Shown in pieces: positions 1 through 10,860 of a stretch of DNA of 64,000 nt. The DNA is taken from assembly GCF_963678635.1 (NCBI RefSeq), contig NW_026970820.1, forward strand, positions 62,001 through 126,000. The letters are read 5' to 3'. Source of the stretch: Symsagittifera roscoffensis. Its lineage: Eukaryota; Xenacoelomorpha; Acoela; Convolutidae. A program made the translations under genes and the position numbers. Under the pieces are notes generated by a model. It ran no database searches. It was given only the letters and a program-made list of their open reading frames with translations, and was not told the origin of the DNA. The number at the start of each line of letters is the position of its first letter. The first letter of the stretch is position 1.

Positions 1-357
1 TGTTTCTTTCTTTTTTTTTATTAAATTGCATGTGGTTCAGTTTGTTATATGTCACAAAGTTTGTTCGCTTGGAAAAACATGAATTTTTTATTTACAAACT
101 AAGTGCTTTTCATGTAAAGTTGTTTATTTTTTCAACTTTTCTTGTAGATCGGAAAGAATTTTTGAACACAAACACATGGTCTTTTACAAGTTAAAATATT
201 CCAGAAATTTTTTTTGGTTAATTTTAATTTCTAAAAAATTGTGAACGTAGTTTGCTTAATTTAATTCAGTTAGATAACAAAAAATTGAATACTTCAAAAC
301 ATTTTTTTATTTGTCATCATCAAAAGACACAAAAGTGAAAAAAAAAGGAAAAACAAA

Positions 358-395
358 CCTAATTTGGTTTTGTTTAAAAACAAAACCAAATTAGG
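358..395. repeat. Perfect 38-nt palindrome, class VI counterpart of HP2
   Basis: The left arm CCTAATTTGGTTTTGTTT and right arm AAACAAAACCAAATTAGG are exact reverse complements separated by AA. Total length and the AA loop match the HP2 hairpin of the other units although the sequence is unrelated. The second copy is at 53893-53930. Confidence 0.9.
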
Positions 396-1511
396 CAATT
401 GTACCATGGACAAAAATCTGCAAAAACTCCAAAATTTTGATCATAGATATGAGTATTAAAAATGGCTGATTTAGAGCTACTTCAGTTCCAGAGAAATATC
501 ATCTCAATCATTACAAGGAAATTTACACACGAAATATTGAGGCTTTTCATACTTTTTGCCTACCTAAGCATCCTAATCTTCCCTATCAATCACTAAAAAT
601 CCAAAATTCAATTCGAGCCTATTTTTCCAAATTTTTGAAAGTTGAACGGATATTTGTTCTAGTTTTATTTTTTTAAAGATACAATTTTGAATTTCAAATA
701 TATTCTAATGAATTGAATATCAATATATATTACATTTTATGTTTCTGAAACAGACCAACAAATATTACCAGAATGTCATGTTTTTTAAGCAACTTAAAAG
801 CATTAGATAACAATTCATTAATCAATTTCAAGGAAAAATTAAAGTCAACTGATATTTTGAATAATTACGTTTTCAATGACAAGAAAAACATCAATAAAAC
901 AACTTAAATTATTTTGTCAAATATATATCAACACTTTATGACTTGGCAAAACGTTTTAGCACATAGTACTTTGGAACATCCAATTATATAGCTGCTGCGT
1001 TATAAAACTTTGAATAAATGAAAAAATGAATATATATCAAAAGAAAACAACCTTAAATTGAAAAACTCATGTTTTGAGCTTAATTTCTGATATCTATCTG
1101 ATTTAAATAATGGTGAAATCTTTCAAATATTTTTCGTTTGACTTAAAGTTCAACAGTTAAAACACATTTTTAGTACTTGGTTTTCAATCGAGAAATTGTT
1201 TCAATTGCGGAAAACAACCTTCATGTTCGATAGTCCTAACAAAAAAATCTTATTTAAAAAGTTGTGGAAAAACTTTTTATCGCCTTATTCCACTTTTACT
1301 GCCTAATTTTAAGATGAAGATTTGGTATAATGTAACTATATCAATTATAATGGTTTTCATCAGCATATGTTGTGTATATACTTGCTAGTTTTGAAGAACA
1401 ATTGCTGCATTTTTTTAAACGATTTAAGCTAGCTAAAGCTGCCAATCTCATGAAACTGCGCTACACAACATTTATTTTACTACATTTAGATCCGCTGAAA
1501 TTATGTTAAAA

Positions 1512-1568
1512 TAGAGTAAACAAGTCACAAAGTAATTCAAGTAATAGAGTAATTCAAGTCACAAAGTG
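1512..1568. repeat. Short direct repeat inside class VI
   Basis: AGAGTAA followed by CAAGTCACAAAGT occurs twice about 40 bp apart. It is also present in the second class VI copy near 55050-55100, so it predates the duplication. Confidence 0.7.
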
Positions 1569-3240
1569 TAGGTTTTGTTTTTTTACTTAATGACTTAATT
1601 TTTAAAACTACCTTTGAATTAGATTGGATAATTTATGATAAAAAATACTTTAAAAATGTAGAAATTGTCGCGAGAAAATTAAGTTTTTCACAAAATTTAG
1701 ATTATAGATTAGAAACCGTATCATAATTGATAAGGCTAGTTGTGACTATTGTTTTTTTTAACAAGAGATAATCAATAGTTTCGAAAAAGTTAAAAGGTAC
1801 AGGCAATTCTTTCTTGAACCCATGATAGTCTTGTTATAGTAGGGCATTTTATTTTAGGTAAATATTTTACCGCCCCTCAAATACTTTGTGTTTATCGGTT
1901 TCTAGAAACATTATGTAAACATTGTAGCCTGTTTAATTATATTTATTTTATCAAACGATCAATAATTATTTTGAGGCATGTTTTTTGCGAGATACGAGGA
2001 ACATACTTCAGAGGTAATTCGAGCATCAAAAAGCAACTTCATGTAGTAAAATTCAAAAGCTTCACCGTCAAAACAAACCAAAAACGCTTATTTTTCAGCT
2101 AAAAAAAACAGTGTAACTTCTCAGGATATTTACAACATGGTTGTTCTTTGGTTTTCCCGTCTTAGAAAAAAATAGAATCATTTACGTATACGTGTATTTT
2201 TTTATGCTGTCAATACATTTTGAGAATGGAAAAAAATACTTTAAAAAATCTATTGCAAATGAACATTAGTTCTTAAAGGGATACTTGTGTCAAAAGAATG
2301 GTAAGAGTTTTGAAGCTACATAGGTAAAAACCAAAGGGTTACATGAGTACCTTGTATACATACATTAACTTTTCTTTTCAAAGACATAAACAATTCTTGC
2401 ATTTTTGATATAGTATAGCACAATGTCACTCATTTTTGCTTATGTTTTTTGTTTTTTGAAGTTAACAGTGAAATTGTCCTCTAAAAACGGTGAAACAAGC
2501 TGTCAAATAATATTTTTTTAAAATAATTTTTCCTTGATGTTTTTCAAAATCGGGGCATTGGTTGAAAGAATCTTAAAAACTTTTTATAAGTCTATTGTTG
2601 GTTTAATAGAAGTCGTCGCAAGCTCTCAAAAGAGAAGATTGTTTATAATTATTTTACCAATTTCAAAATTTTTTTATGTATAACGACAATAATTATGGCT
2701 ACAGGCTTGTAATTTTGCTTAATTAATACTAAGGGCAAAAAAAAAGTTAAATCATCGTCTATATGCAAAACAAAAGCAAAACAAAAACCTGATAAACTGT
2801 TTTAATCAGTAAAGAACGGCCGAATCTGTGAGTTTTCTGGTTTAAAAAAGGAGAAAAACATATATCCAATAAACAAAACTTAAAAAGAAGAAATTGTGTT
2901 TTGAATTGATGTGGAGTGTATTACCTCAAAAGTCAAACAGGAAATCTTTGTTGTTTAAAAAAACTAAAGTATTTCAAACGGAAAGTTTACCTCTGATCAC
3001 ATAAAACACTATCATTTATCAAGGAATAGAATAGTAGTTATTAGTTTTATATTGTAGTACTGAATAATCAATGCGCAATTTTTTTCGTTTCTTCAAAAAT
3101 AACCGCATTGTTGTTTTTTTTTGCTGAAATTCAGCCTAACTGCTACCAAAAACAAATCATTGTCTCTTATAACAAAAGCAAGAGTGTTCTTGAGACATAA
3201 AATTTTCTGGATAAACTGTTTCTGAAATTCAAACTTAGAA

Positions 3241-3270
3241 GAAAAAAAAAGAAAAAAAAAGAAAAAAAAA
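3241..3270 (+). repeat. Microsatellite (GA9)x3
   Basis: Three perfect tandem copies of GAAAAAAAAA are followed by a T run. The other class VI copy (about 56770-56800) has the same tract with altered run lengths, as expected of slippage. Confidence 0.85.
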
Positions 3271-4733
3271 TTTTTTTCTGCGATAAGCTATCGTGACAGT
3301 GCTTTAACAGATATTCATATGTATTTGCATGTTAATAGGAATGAATTGATTATATACCGTCTTTTTGACTTTTCTCACGGTATATACACCTTAAAACATT
3401 ATAAAAACTGTCTTCAAAACAAAATTCTTGGTGTTTTTTTTTAAAAACGCCCTTTCGAGCACACCCTTGGACTTGCTGAATGAGAACGAAAAGAGATAGC
3501 AACCTCGGGTTATTTGCACTGTAGAAGGCAAACTCAGCACAATATAAAGCACGCGCAAAAATTTCAGACTCCTTTTTGAATTTTCCCGCCACATCGAAAA
3601 AAGGCGTTTTTTTGCGAAAAAAATCGAAAAATTCATTTTTGGCGGGAAATTTTTCAAAAATTTTAAAAACAAAGTAAACCTATAAATAATGGTTTCCAAC
3701 TAATTTTGGCACGATAAACACTTTTGTCCTTCATGTATATGGCAAAATTCTGGCGGGAACATTGAGAACCTGAATATTTGACAAAAATTTTTTTCGAAAA
3801 AATCAAAAAATCTCAAAATTTTATTTTTCACAGAAATCAACAATTTAGCCCATTGGCACTCCCTAACAGTGCCCTTTCATCGGCCTCACCACACGCTACG
3901 TCGAATTCCCAATAAAAACGGAGTTATAGGGTATTTTTTACGAAAAAATGCATTTTTGCCCGATTTTGCCCCCAAAAAGGGCGTGTTTGGTCAACAAAGG
4001 GTGTAAATCTTAAAAAGTGTCAGAAGGATTATATCATTTTCTCATCAATTCATGGCTGCATGCAAAAATTCAGCAATTTTCAAGGGGCCAATTTTGAGAT
4101 CGTTCCGCAATATGTGACATTTCGCTATATAGCTTTGTTCCCTAGTCCCTACCCATTGGAAAATACAGCGCGCCGGAGGGGCCCTCCCCTGGCGCGCAAA
4201 AAATGCGGAACAAAGTTCTCGACCACCTAGTTGTCACTGTGGCCCCGCTGTATTCTTGACTTTTGAGGAGAAGGTTCCGCGGGGGGCGGAGCAGGGGAAC
4301 GCTTAACGCACTCGCAAAAGGAGCACCCTTCGGGTGCTCTTTTTTGCTCGAAAGTTTTCTGAAACAGTATCTGATGAACTTTGTAAGGTGTCACAAAAGC
4401 AACAACACAAAACGTTCTGTATGTGATTAGAAAAGGTCAAAAAAATTTTTTCATACTTCCAATGACTGAATCTACACCTGATCAGTCTCTAGAGAACTCT
4501 AAACCAAAGTAACTTTTGTTTTTCAGTGATTCATGAAGAGGACCGTTCCAACGAAAACAAGTTTTCGGAAACAGTCCTCATATTTTTTTTCGAGCCCATT
4601 GTCAAGTATGTGAACTTTCAATTGTGAATTATAGCTGAATTGGACTTGGAATTTGTCTCAAAAAGGTTAAGTTTGTCTCAAATTGATTAGAAGCAAAAGA
4701 AAAAAAAACATTTTTTTTTATTTGGAAAAAAAA

Positions 4734-4916
4734 GTTGAGTCAGAAACGTGAAAAAATCCTTTTTTCAAAAGTCATAAAAAGTAGCTCCAATTTTCTTAAA
4801 TCACTAGGCTACAATATAAGAACCTGTTTATGATGGTTTCCATGACCAAAGCCGTAAAATTTTCATATTTAGAGAAAAGGCAAAAAAAAAAACAACTTTT
4901 TGGTTAACTCAAAAAG
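4734..4916 (+). repeat. Internal duplication, block A of a class I unit
   Basis: The block begins GTTGAGTCAGAAACGTGAAAA and ends near GGTTAAC. It aligns with 5257-5435 over shared words TTTTTTCAAAA, GAACCTGTT, AAAGCCG and GAGAAAAG. Each block is followed some 90-270 bp later by GCATGCAAAAAA(C/T)TAG, so the unit looks like two half-units joined. Every class I/Ib unit shows the same arrangement. Confidence 0.75.
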
Positions 4917-5256
4917 GTAGATAAATCGGGTAAAGTCGTCTTCAAACCTATAGGATCGAAAAGTGATCTAAATAGGGTATATATGTAGTGTCCTTGTTAG
5001 GTCGCATGCAAAAAACTAGAACAGTTTTGTTGGCCACTTCCGAAATAAAGACTTTTTTTTCGAAATTTGGCCATTTTTATTTGTAGTAAAATAGTAGTAA
5101 AATAGCCGAGAAAAAAAATTTTAAAAACCATAATTTTTATCCAATTTTGACGTTTAAATACTCTATACCTACTAAAATGTCTATGGCAAGCTCAAATAAG
5201 CCATCAAAATTCATTTTTTCTCACTTTTTACAATTTTTGTTTTTTTGATATACAAT

Positions 5257-5435
5257 GTTGAGTCAGAAACGTGAAAAATCAATTTTTTTCAAAAAGTCAA
5301 AATAAAGTGTTCCAATCAATTTGTTTCACTAAAACACAATTTATGAACCTGTTCAGAATGGGTTTTTGGGTTGAAGCCGAAAATTCACCTATTTTGAGAA
5401 AAGTGGAAAAAACACCTTTTTAGTTACAAAAAAAC
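5257..5435 (+). repeat. Internal duplication, block B of a class I unit
   Basis: This is the partner of 4734-4916. It is followed by the conserved CTCCCCAAACAGTCTACTTT block near 5511, which is also found in class II units. Confidence 0.75.
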
Positions 5436-5861
5436 CATCATTTTTGTTGCAGTTTTTGAAAAAACTCAAATTTTTGAGAGGAAAATTTTTTCTCAAACTT
5501 TTATATTTGGGCTCCCCAAACAGTCTACTTTCATCCATTCCTTGTCAATTTACCCCATTTTTTGAACCAAAACAGAGTTAATAGGTGATTTTTATCGAAA
5601 AACGTGTTTTTTACCATTTTTGCCCCCCATTTCCCTCTATAAGTCAACACATAACAAAATTTTGGCAAAACGGGGCAAAAGTGTATCCTTAGAAATTCAA
5701 TACGGGGCTGCATGCAAAAAATTAGGGAATTCTGACCTCCAGTTTTCGAGAACACGACTTATTCTGCACGAAAGGTAATATAGGTAAATGTTCTTTCGAA
5801 CCGACGGGGCCCCTTCCCCTGTCTCTACTGAACGCCAAAGCCGGACGCGGCGGCCACCTAG

Positions 5862-7479
5862 GGGGCAGGGTTGTGTGGTCTATTCTCGACTTTAGTTACT
5901 TGCATTGCGTGGGGAAGAAAACGAACAGCGCTCAACGCACTCGCAGAAAGAGCACCCTGCGGGTGCTCTTTTTGCTCGAGAACTGTAAGTCGATTTAAAT
6001 TTTTCAATTTACATATTTTGTCCTAAATTTAACTTTTTTTTACTAGTTGTTCTCAGTTAAACTCCCATGATACCTCAAATTGTATTCCTGGATGGGCATT
6101 TTTATAAGTCACTCTGTGGCTCGATCAGTTGACTACCAAATACATTTTGATTTACGAAATGAACTGTTTCAACGAAAACAAGTTTTCGGAAACAGTCCAA
6201 ATTTGTAGTTATGATCCCAAACATAAACAAAGAAAAATCTAATGCATTGGTTAAACTAACAGAGCCCAGCTTATTTCTTTGTGCTTATCGACTGTTCAAT
6301 TACATAACAACTATGTTAAAAACTAAGTTATTAAAAATAAAACAAAACAAATTATCGAGAAAGAAATGAAAGTTTATCAACAAAATATGCAAAAAATTCA
6401 ATTAATTCTTTTTTTATTAGTCATGAAAACCTCAGTTTCAAAAATCTGATACTTGAGAGGCCCGTTTTGACGCGTTACTACAGTTTAGGCACGTTTTGAG
6501 TTCGCAGCCCACAATGATCGATTAACTTTGATGTTTGTTTTACAAACACGATTTTTTTACCACAATCAAACTTTCATTACTCTTGAACGACTTGAGTAGA
6601 ATAGATGATTTTTTTTGCATAAGAACTAACTTGTCAAGGGTTTTTGAGATACATATTAAATGTATCCAGTTAAATAATAATTTTTTGGCTAATTTTTGAA
6701 AAAACTTAAAAAAGTTGAAAAAATAATATTTTTTCAGATTTGGCGACCAAAAAGTGCCTTCTATGATGGATCAGGAAAAAAAATGTTCTGAGGCTATAAG
6801 TATGGCTCATTGGGGTATATAAAGTAGCTAATTGTTTATAATAAAAAAGTTTAGAAGAACTCTGATTTTTTGAAAAAATTAGAAAAAAACGTGAAAAAAT
6901 CAGTTTTTGGCGGGAAAATTCTCAAAAAATTAAAAACCAAGTTTTCGCTCTCCTTACTCCAATAAACTAATTCGGCCACGACAATCATTTTTTGTCATCA
7001 GTAAAAATGTCGAGAAACGACCGGAACATTGACTTTTCCGAAATTTGACAAAAAAGTTCGCCAAAAAACATCAAAAATCTCGAAAAAATTGCAGAAAAAA
7101 TTTTGCCAAAAAATACACCATTCGACTCCCTCAACTGTGCTAGTGTCCAAAAAAAACATCACTTTTTCGCATTTTCTCAACCAAAATTGAGTTATTGGGG
7201 CATTTTTGAAAAAAATCGTGATTTCGACCAAAAAAAACGCCCCTTTTTCCCCAAAAAGTGCAACTCATAACATTATTTCGGAAAAACGCCTTCCCAAGTT
7301 ATATCTTAGAATTTTGTCCTCTACCTACATGCAAAGTTTGAAGAAATTCTATACTGCCGTTTTCGAGAACTTGAATAATTTTTTTATTTTCCTAATTAGG
7401 TATTTTTTCTAGTTGACCGGCAAGGAAACCCTACCCTTGCCTAAAGGATTCACAAAGCCGGACCGCGACGACCACCTAG
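5862..7479 (+). repeat. Class III unit, head H2, tail T-B (1618 bp)
   Basis: HP1 (5943-5975) has a TGC loop and arms starting GCAGAAAGAGC. HP2 (6161-6198) begins GAACTG instead of GGACTG. An E2F-like TTTGGCGGGAAA is at 6906-6917 without the TTTGAA that follows it in class II. The tail hairpin 7419-7441 has perfect arms GGCAAGG and CCTTGCC, and the unit ends GACCACCTAG. Confidence 0.9.
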
Positions 7480-9104
7480 AGCTTTTTGTGGCCCCGCTGT
7501 GTCCTTGACTCTTGACGTGTGGGTTCCGCGGGGGGCGGAGCAGGGGAACGCTTAACGCACTCGCAAAAGGAGCACCCTTCGGGTGCCCTTTTTTGCTCGA
7601 AAGTTTTCTGAAACGGTATCTGATGAGCTTTGTAAGGTGTCACAAAAACAACAACACAAAACGTTCTGTATGTGATTAGAAAATGTCAAAAAAAAATTTT
7701 TATACTTTCAATGACTGAATCTACCCCTGATCAGTCTCTAGAGAACTCTAAGCCAAAGTAACTTATGTTTTTCAGTGATTCATGAAGAGGACCGTTCCAA
7801 CGAAAACAAGTTTTCGGAAACAGTCCTCATAATTTTTTTCGAGCCCTTTGTCAAGTACGTGGACTTTCAATTGTGACTTATAGCTGAATTGAACTTGGAA
7901 TTTGTCCCAAAAAGGTTAAGTTTGTCTCAAATTGATTAGAAGCAAAAGAAAAAAAAACATTTTTTTATTTGGAAAAAAAAGTTGAGTCAGAAACGTGAAA
8001 AAACCCTTTTTTCAAAAGTCATAAAAAGTAGCTCCAATTGGCTTAAATCACTAGGCTACAATATATGAACCTGTTCAGAATGGTTTTCATGACCAAAGCC
8101 GTACAACTTCCATATTTAGAGAAAAGGCAAAAAAAACAACTTTTTGGTTAACTCAAAAAGGTAGATAAATCGGGTAAAGTCGTCTTCAAACCTATAGGAT
8201 CGAAAAGTGATCTAAATAGGGTATATATGTAGTGTCGTTGTTAGGTCGCATGCAAAAAAATAGAACAGTTTTGTTGGCCACTTCCGAAATTAAGACTTTT
8301 TTTTCGAAATTTGGCCATTTTTATTTGTAGTAAAATAGTAGTAAATTAGCCGAGAAAAAAATTGTAAAAACCAAAATTTTTATCCAATTTTGACGTTTAA
8401 ATACTCTATACCTACTAAAATGTCTATGGCAAGCTCAAATAAGCCATCAAAATTCATTTTTTCTCACTTTTTAAAATTTTTGTTTTTTTGATATACAATG
8501 TTGAGTCAGAAACGTGAAAAATCAATTTTTTTCAAAAAGTCAAAATAAAGTGTTCCAATCAATTTGTTTCACTAAAACACACTTTATGAACCTGTTCAGA
8601 ATGGTTTTTGGGGTTAAAGCTGAAAATTCACCCATTTTGAGAAAAGTGGAAAAAACACCTTTTTAGTTACAAAAAAACCATCATTTTTGTTGCAGTTTTT
8701 GAAAAAACTCAAATTTTTGAGAGAAAAATTTTTTCTCAAACCTTTATATTTAGGCTCCCCAAACAGACTACTTTCATCGATTCTCCATCAATATACCCCA
8801 TTTTTTGAACCAAAACAGAGTTAATAGGTGATTTTTATCAAAAAACGTGTTTTTTACCATTTTTGCCCCCCATTTCCCTCTATAAGTCAACACATAACAA
8901 AATTTTGGCAAAACGGGGCAAAAGTGTATCCTTAGAATTTCCATACGGGGCTGCATGCAAAAAATTAGGGAATTCTGACCTCCAGTTTTCGAGAACACAA
9001 CTTATTCTGCATGAAAAGGGTAAAAGGTAAATGTTCCTTCGAACCGACGGGGCCCCTTCCCCTGTCTCTGCTGAACGCCATAGCCGGACGCGGCGGCCAC
9101 CTAG
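7480..9104 (+). repeat. Class I unit, head H3, tail T-A (1625 bp)
   Basis: The head starts AGCTTTTTG and then joins the same TGGCCCCGCT as H1. HP1 (7563-7596) carries a T to C change in its right arm (GGGTGCCC). HP2 is 7789-7826. GCATGC lies at 8248-8253 and 8953-8958. Tail hairpin is 9046-9066. Confidence 0.9.
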
Positions 9105-9118
9105 TTGTCACTGTGGCC
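9095..9118 (+). other. Junction hairpin with CTAG in the loop (best example)
   Basis: Tail GGCCAC (9095-9100) pairs perfectly with head GTGGCC (9113-9118), leaving the 12-nt loop CTAGTTGTCACT that contains the joining point. The stem is half from the upstream unit and half from the downstream unit. H1 and H3 heads (19 junctions) all supply GTGGCC, H2 heads supply GTGGTC, H5b heads GTGGTGG or GTGGC, and H8 GGGTGG. Confidence 0.7.
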
Positions 9119-10733
9119 CCGCTGTATTCTTTACTTTTGAGGAGAAGGTTCCGCGGGGGGCGGAGCAGGGGAACGCTTAACGCACTCGCAAAAGGAGCAC
9201 CCTTCGGGTGCTCTTTTTTGCTCGAAAGTTTTCTGAAACGGTATCTGATGAACTTTGTAAGGTGTCACAAAAGCAACAACACAAAACGTTCTGTATGTGA
9301 TTAGAAAAGGTCAAAAAAAATTCTCATACTTTCAATGATTGAATCTACACCTGATCAGTCTCTAGAGAACTCTAAACCAAAGTAACTTTTGTTTTTCAGT
9401 GATTCATGAAGAGGACCGTTCCAACGAAAACAAGTTTTCGGAAACAGTCCTCATATTTTTTTTCGAGCCCATTGTCAAGTACGTGAACTTTCAATTGTGA
9501 ATTATAGCTGAATTGGACTTGGAATTTGTCCCAAAAAGGTTAAGTTTGTCTCAAATTGATTAGAAGCAAAAGAAAAAAAAAACATTTTTTTTATTTGGAA
9601 AAAAAAGTTGAGTCAGAAACGTGAAAAAATCCTTTTTTCAAAAGTCATAAAAAGGAGCTCCAATTTTTTTAAATCACTAGGCTACAATATAAGAACCTGT
9701 TTAGGATGGTTTCCATGACCAAAGCCGTAAAATTTCCATATTTAGAGAAAAGGCAAAAAAAAAAAACTTTTTGGTTAACTCAAAAAGGTAGATAAATCGG
9801 GTAAAGTCGTCTTCAAACCTATAGGATCGAAAAGTGATCTAAATAGGGTATATATGTAGTGTCCTTGTTAGGTCGCATGCAAAAAACTAGAACAGTTTTG
9901 TTGGCCACTTCCGAAATTAAGACTTTTATTCGAAATTTGGCTATTTTTATTTGTAGTAAAATAGTAGTAAAATAGCCGAGAAAAAAAATTGTAAAAACCA
10001 TAATTTTTATCCAATTTTGACGTTTAAATACTCTATACCTACTAAAATGTCTATGGCAAGCTCAAATAAGCCATCAAAATTCATTTTTTCTCACTTTTTA
10101 AAATTTTTGTTTTTTTGATATACAATGTTGAGTCAGAAACGTAATAAAAATCAATTTTTTTCAAAAAGTCAAAATAAAGTGTTCCAATCAATTTGTTTCA
10201 CTAAAACACACTTTATGAACCTGTTCAGAATGGTTTTTTGGGTTGAAGCTGAAAATTGACCTATTTTGAGAAAAGTGGAAAAAACACCTTTTTAGTTACA
10301 AAAAAACCATCATTTTTGTTGCAGTTTTTGAAAAAACTCAAATTTTTGAGAGGAAAATTTTTTCTCAAACTTTTATATTTGGGCTCCCCAAACAGTCTAC
10401 TTTCATCCATTCCTTGTCAATATACCCCATTTTTTGAACCAAAACAGAGTTAATAGGTGATTTTTATCGAAAAACGTGTTTTTTACCATTTTTGCCCCCC
10501 ATTTCCCTCTATAAGTCAACACATAACAAAATTTTGGCAAAACGGGGCAAAAGTGTATCCTTAGAATTTCAATACGGGGCTGCATGCAAAAAATTAGGGA
10601 ATTCTGACCTCCAGTTTTCGAGAACACGACTTATTCTGCACGAAAGGTAATATAGGTAAATGTTCTTTCGAACCGACGGGGCCCCTTCCCCTGTCTCTAC
10701 TGAACGCCAAAGCCGGACGCGGCGGCCACCTAG
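9105..10733 (+). repeat. Class I unit, head H1, tail T-A (1629 bp)
   Basis: HP1 9188-9221; HP2 9413-9450; GCATGC 9875-9880 and 10582-10587; tail hairpin 10675-10695. The left part (to HP2) is nearly the same as in the unit at 14002. Confidence 0.9.
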
Positions 10734-10823
10734 ATAGGTCAGTGACCTGCGGTGCATGGGTGTTATGGACTTGATTCGTCAGCATTGGCCTGGGGGCCAT
10801 TAGCTTCAAGACATGTGGCACTC

Positions 10824-10860
10824 GCAGAAAAAGAGCACCCGAAGGGTGCTCTTTTTCTGC
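10824..10860. other. HP1, perfect 17-bp GC-rich hairpin plus T run
   Basis: Arms GCAGAAAAAGAGCACCC and GGGTGCTCTTTTTCTGC are exact complements around a GAA loop. Other units show GAGCACCC/GGGTGCTC with loops TTC, TGC, TCC or TCA, and usually end in five to eight T. The form is like an intrinsic terminator, but nothing shows bacterial transcription here. Confidence 0.85.

Larger units (their letters stand above)
1..4230 (+). repeat. Partial class VI unit (long form), tail T-E
   Basis: This is the 3' part of the 4.8-kb unit; a nearly identical copy starts at 53537, and the missing left part corresponds to 52979-53536. A perfect 18+AA+18 palindrome is at 358-395. About 3,400-4,230 is a diverged relative of the tail half of class II units (an 'aaacgccctttcgagcacaccc' block near 3450). 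An E2F-like TTTGGCGGGAAA lies at 3638-3649. The tail hairpin at 4168-4197 has arms GCGCGCC and GGCGCGC, and the unit ends in GACCACCTAG. I see no gene in 400-3300: only A+T-rich DNA with short open frames and no recognisable domain. Confidence 0.85.
4231..5861 (+). repeat. Class I unit, head H1, tail T-A (1631 bp)
   Basis: HP1 is at 4314-4347 and HP2 at 4540-4577 in the class I form GGACCGTTCC. The body contains two diverged copies of a block of about 180 bp (starts 4734 and 5257). GCATGC occurs mid-unit at 5004-5009 and in the tail at 5710-5715, the latter followed by GAATTC at 5727-5732 and TTCGAGAA at 5745-5752. A TATATAT run lies near 4979. Tail hairpin HP3 is 5803-5823. Confidence 0.9.

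Noticed and set aside
3350-3699. Overlapping minus-strand frames of 80 and 102 codons in class VI (also 56881-57230)
   Set aside because: Two frames over the same A+T-rich tail homologous to non-coding class II DNA; no family resemblance and no sign of selection on codons.
4221-4230. Integron attC sites
   Set aside because: The cassette logic is similar, but there is no GTTRRRY core, no integrase and no cassette genes.
4314-4347. Bacterial intrinsic terminator
   Set aside because: The hairpin plus T run fits the form, but there are no genes, operons or ribosome sites, and the surroundings look like nematode repeat DNA.
5531-5755. Recurrent 74-codon minus-strand frame in class I tails (also 8774, 10403, 15302, 38151)
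   Set aside because: It is conserved only as far as the underlying DNA repeat is. It overlaps the GCATGC/GAATTC tail motif, has no recognisable domain, and stops or shifts in sister units.
4231-5861. Each unit is a canonical Helitron
   Set aside because: CTAG fits the CTRR 3' end and hairpins precede it, but heads do not begin with TC, there is no RepHel gene, and no A-T target junction can be shown because units abut. Kept only as a hypothesis.
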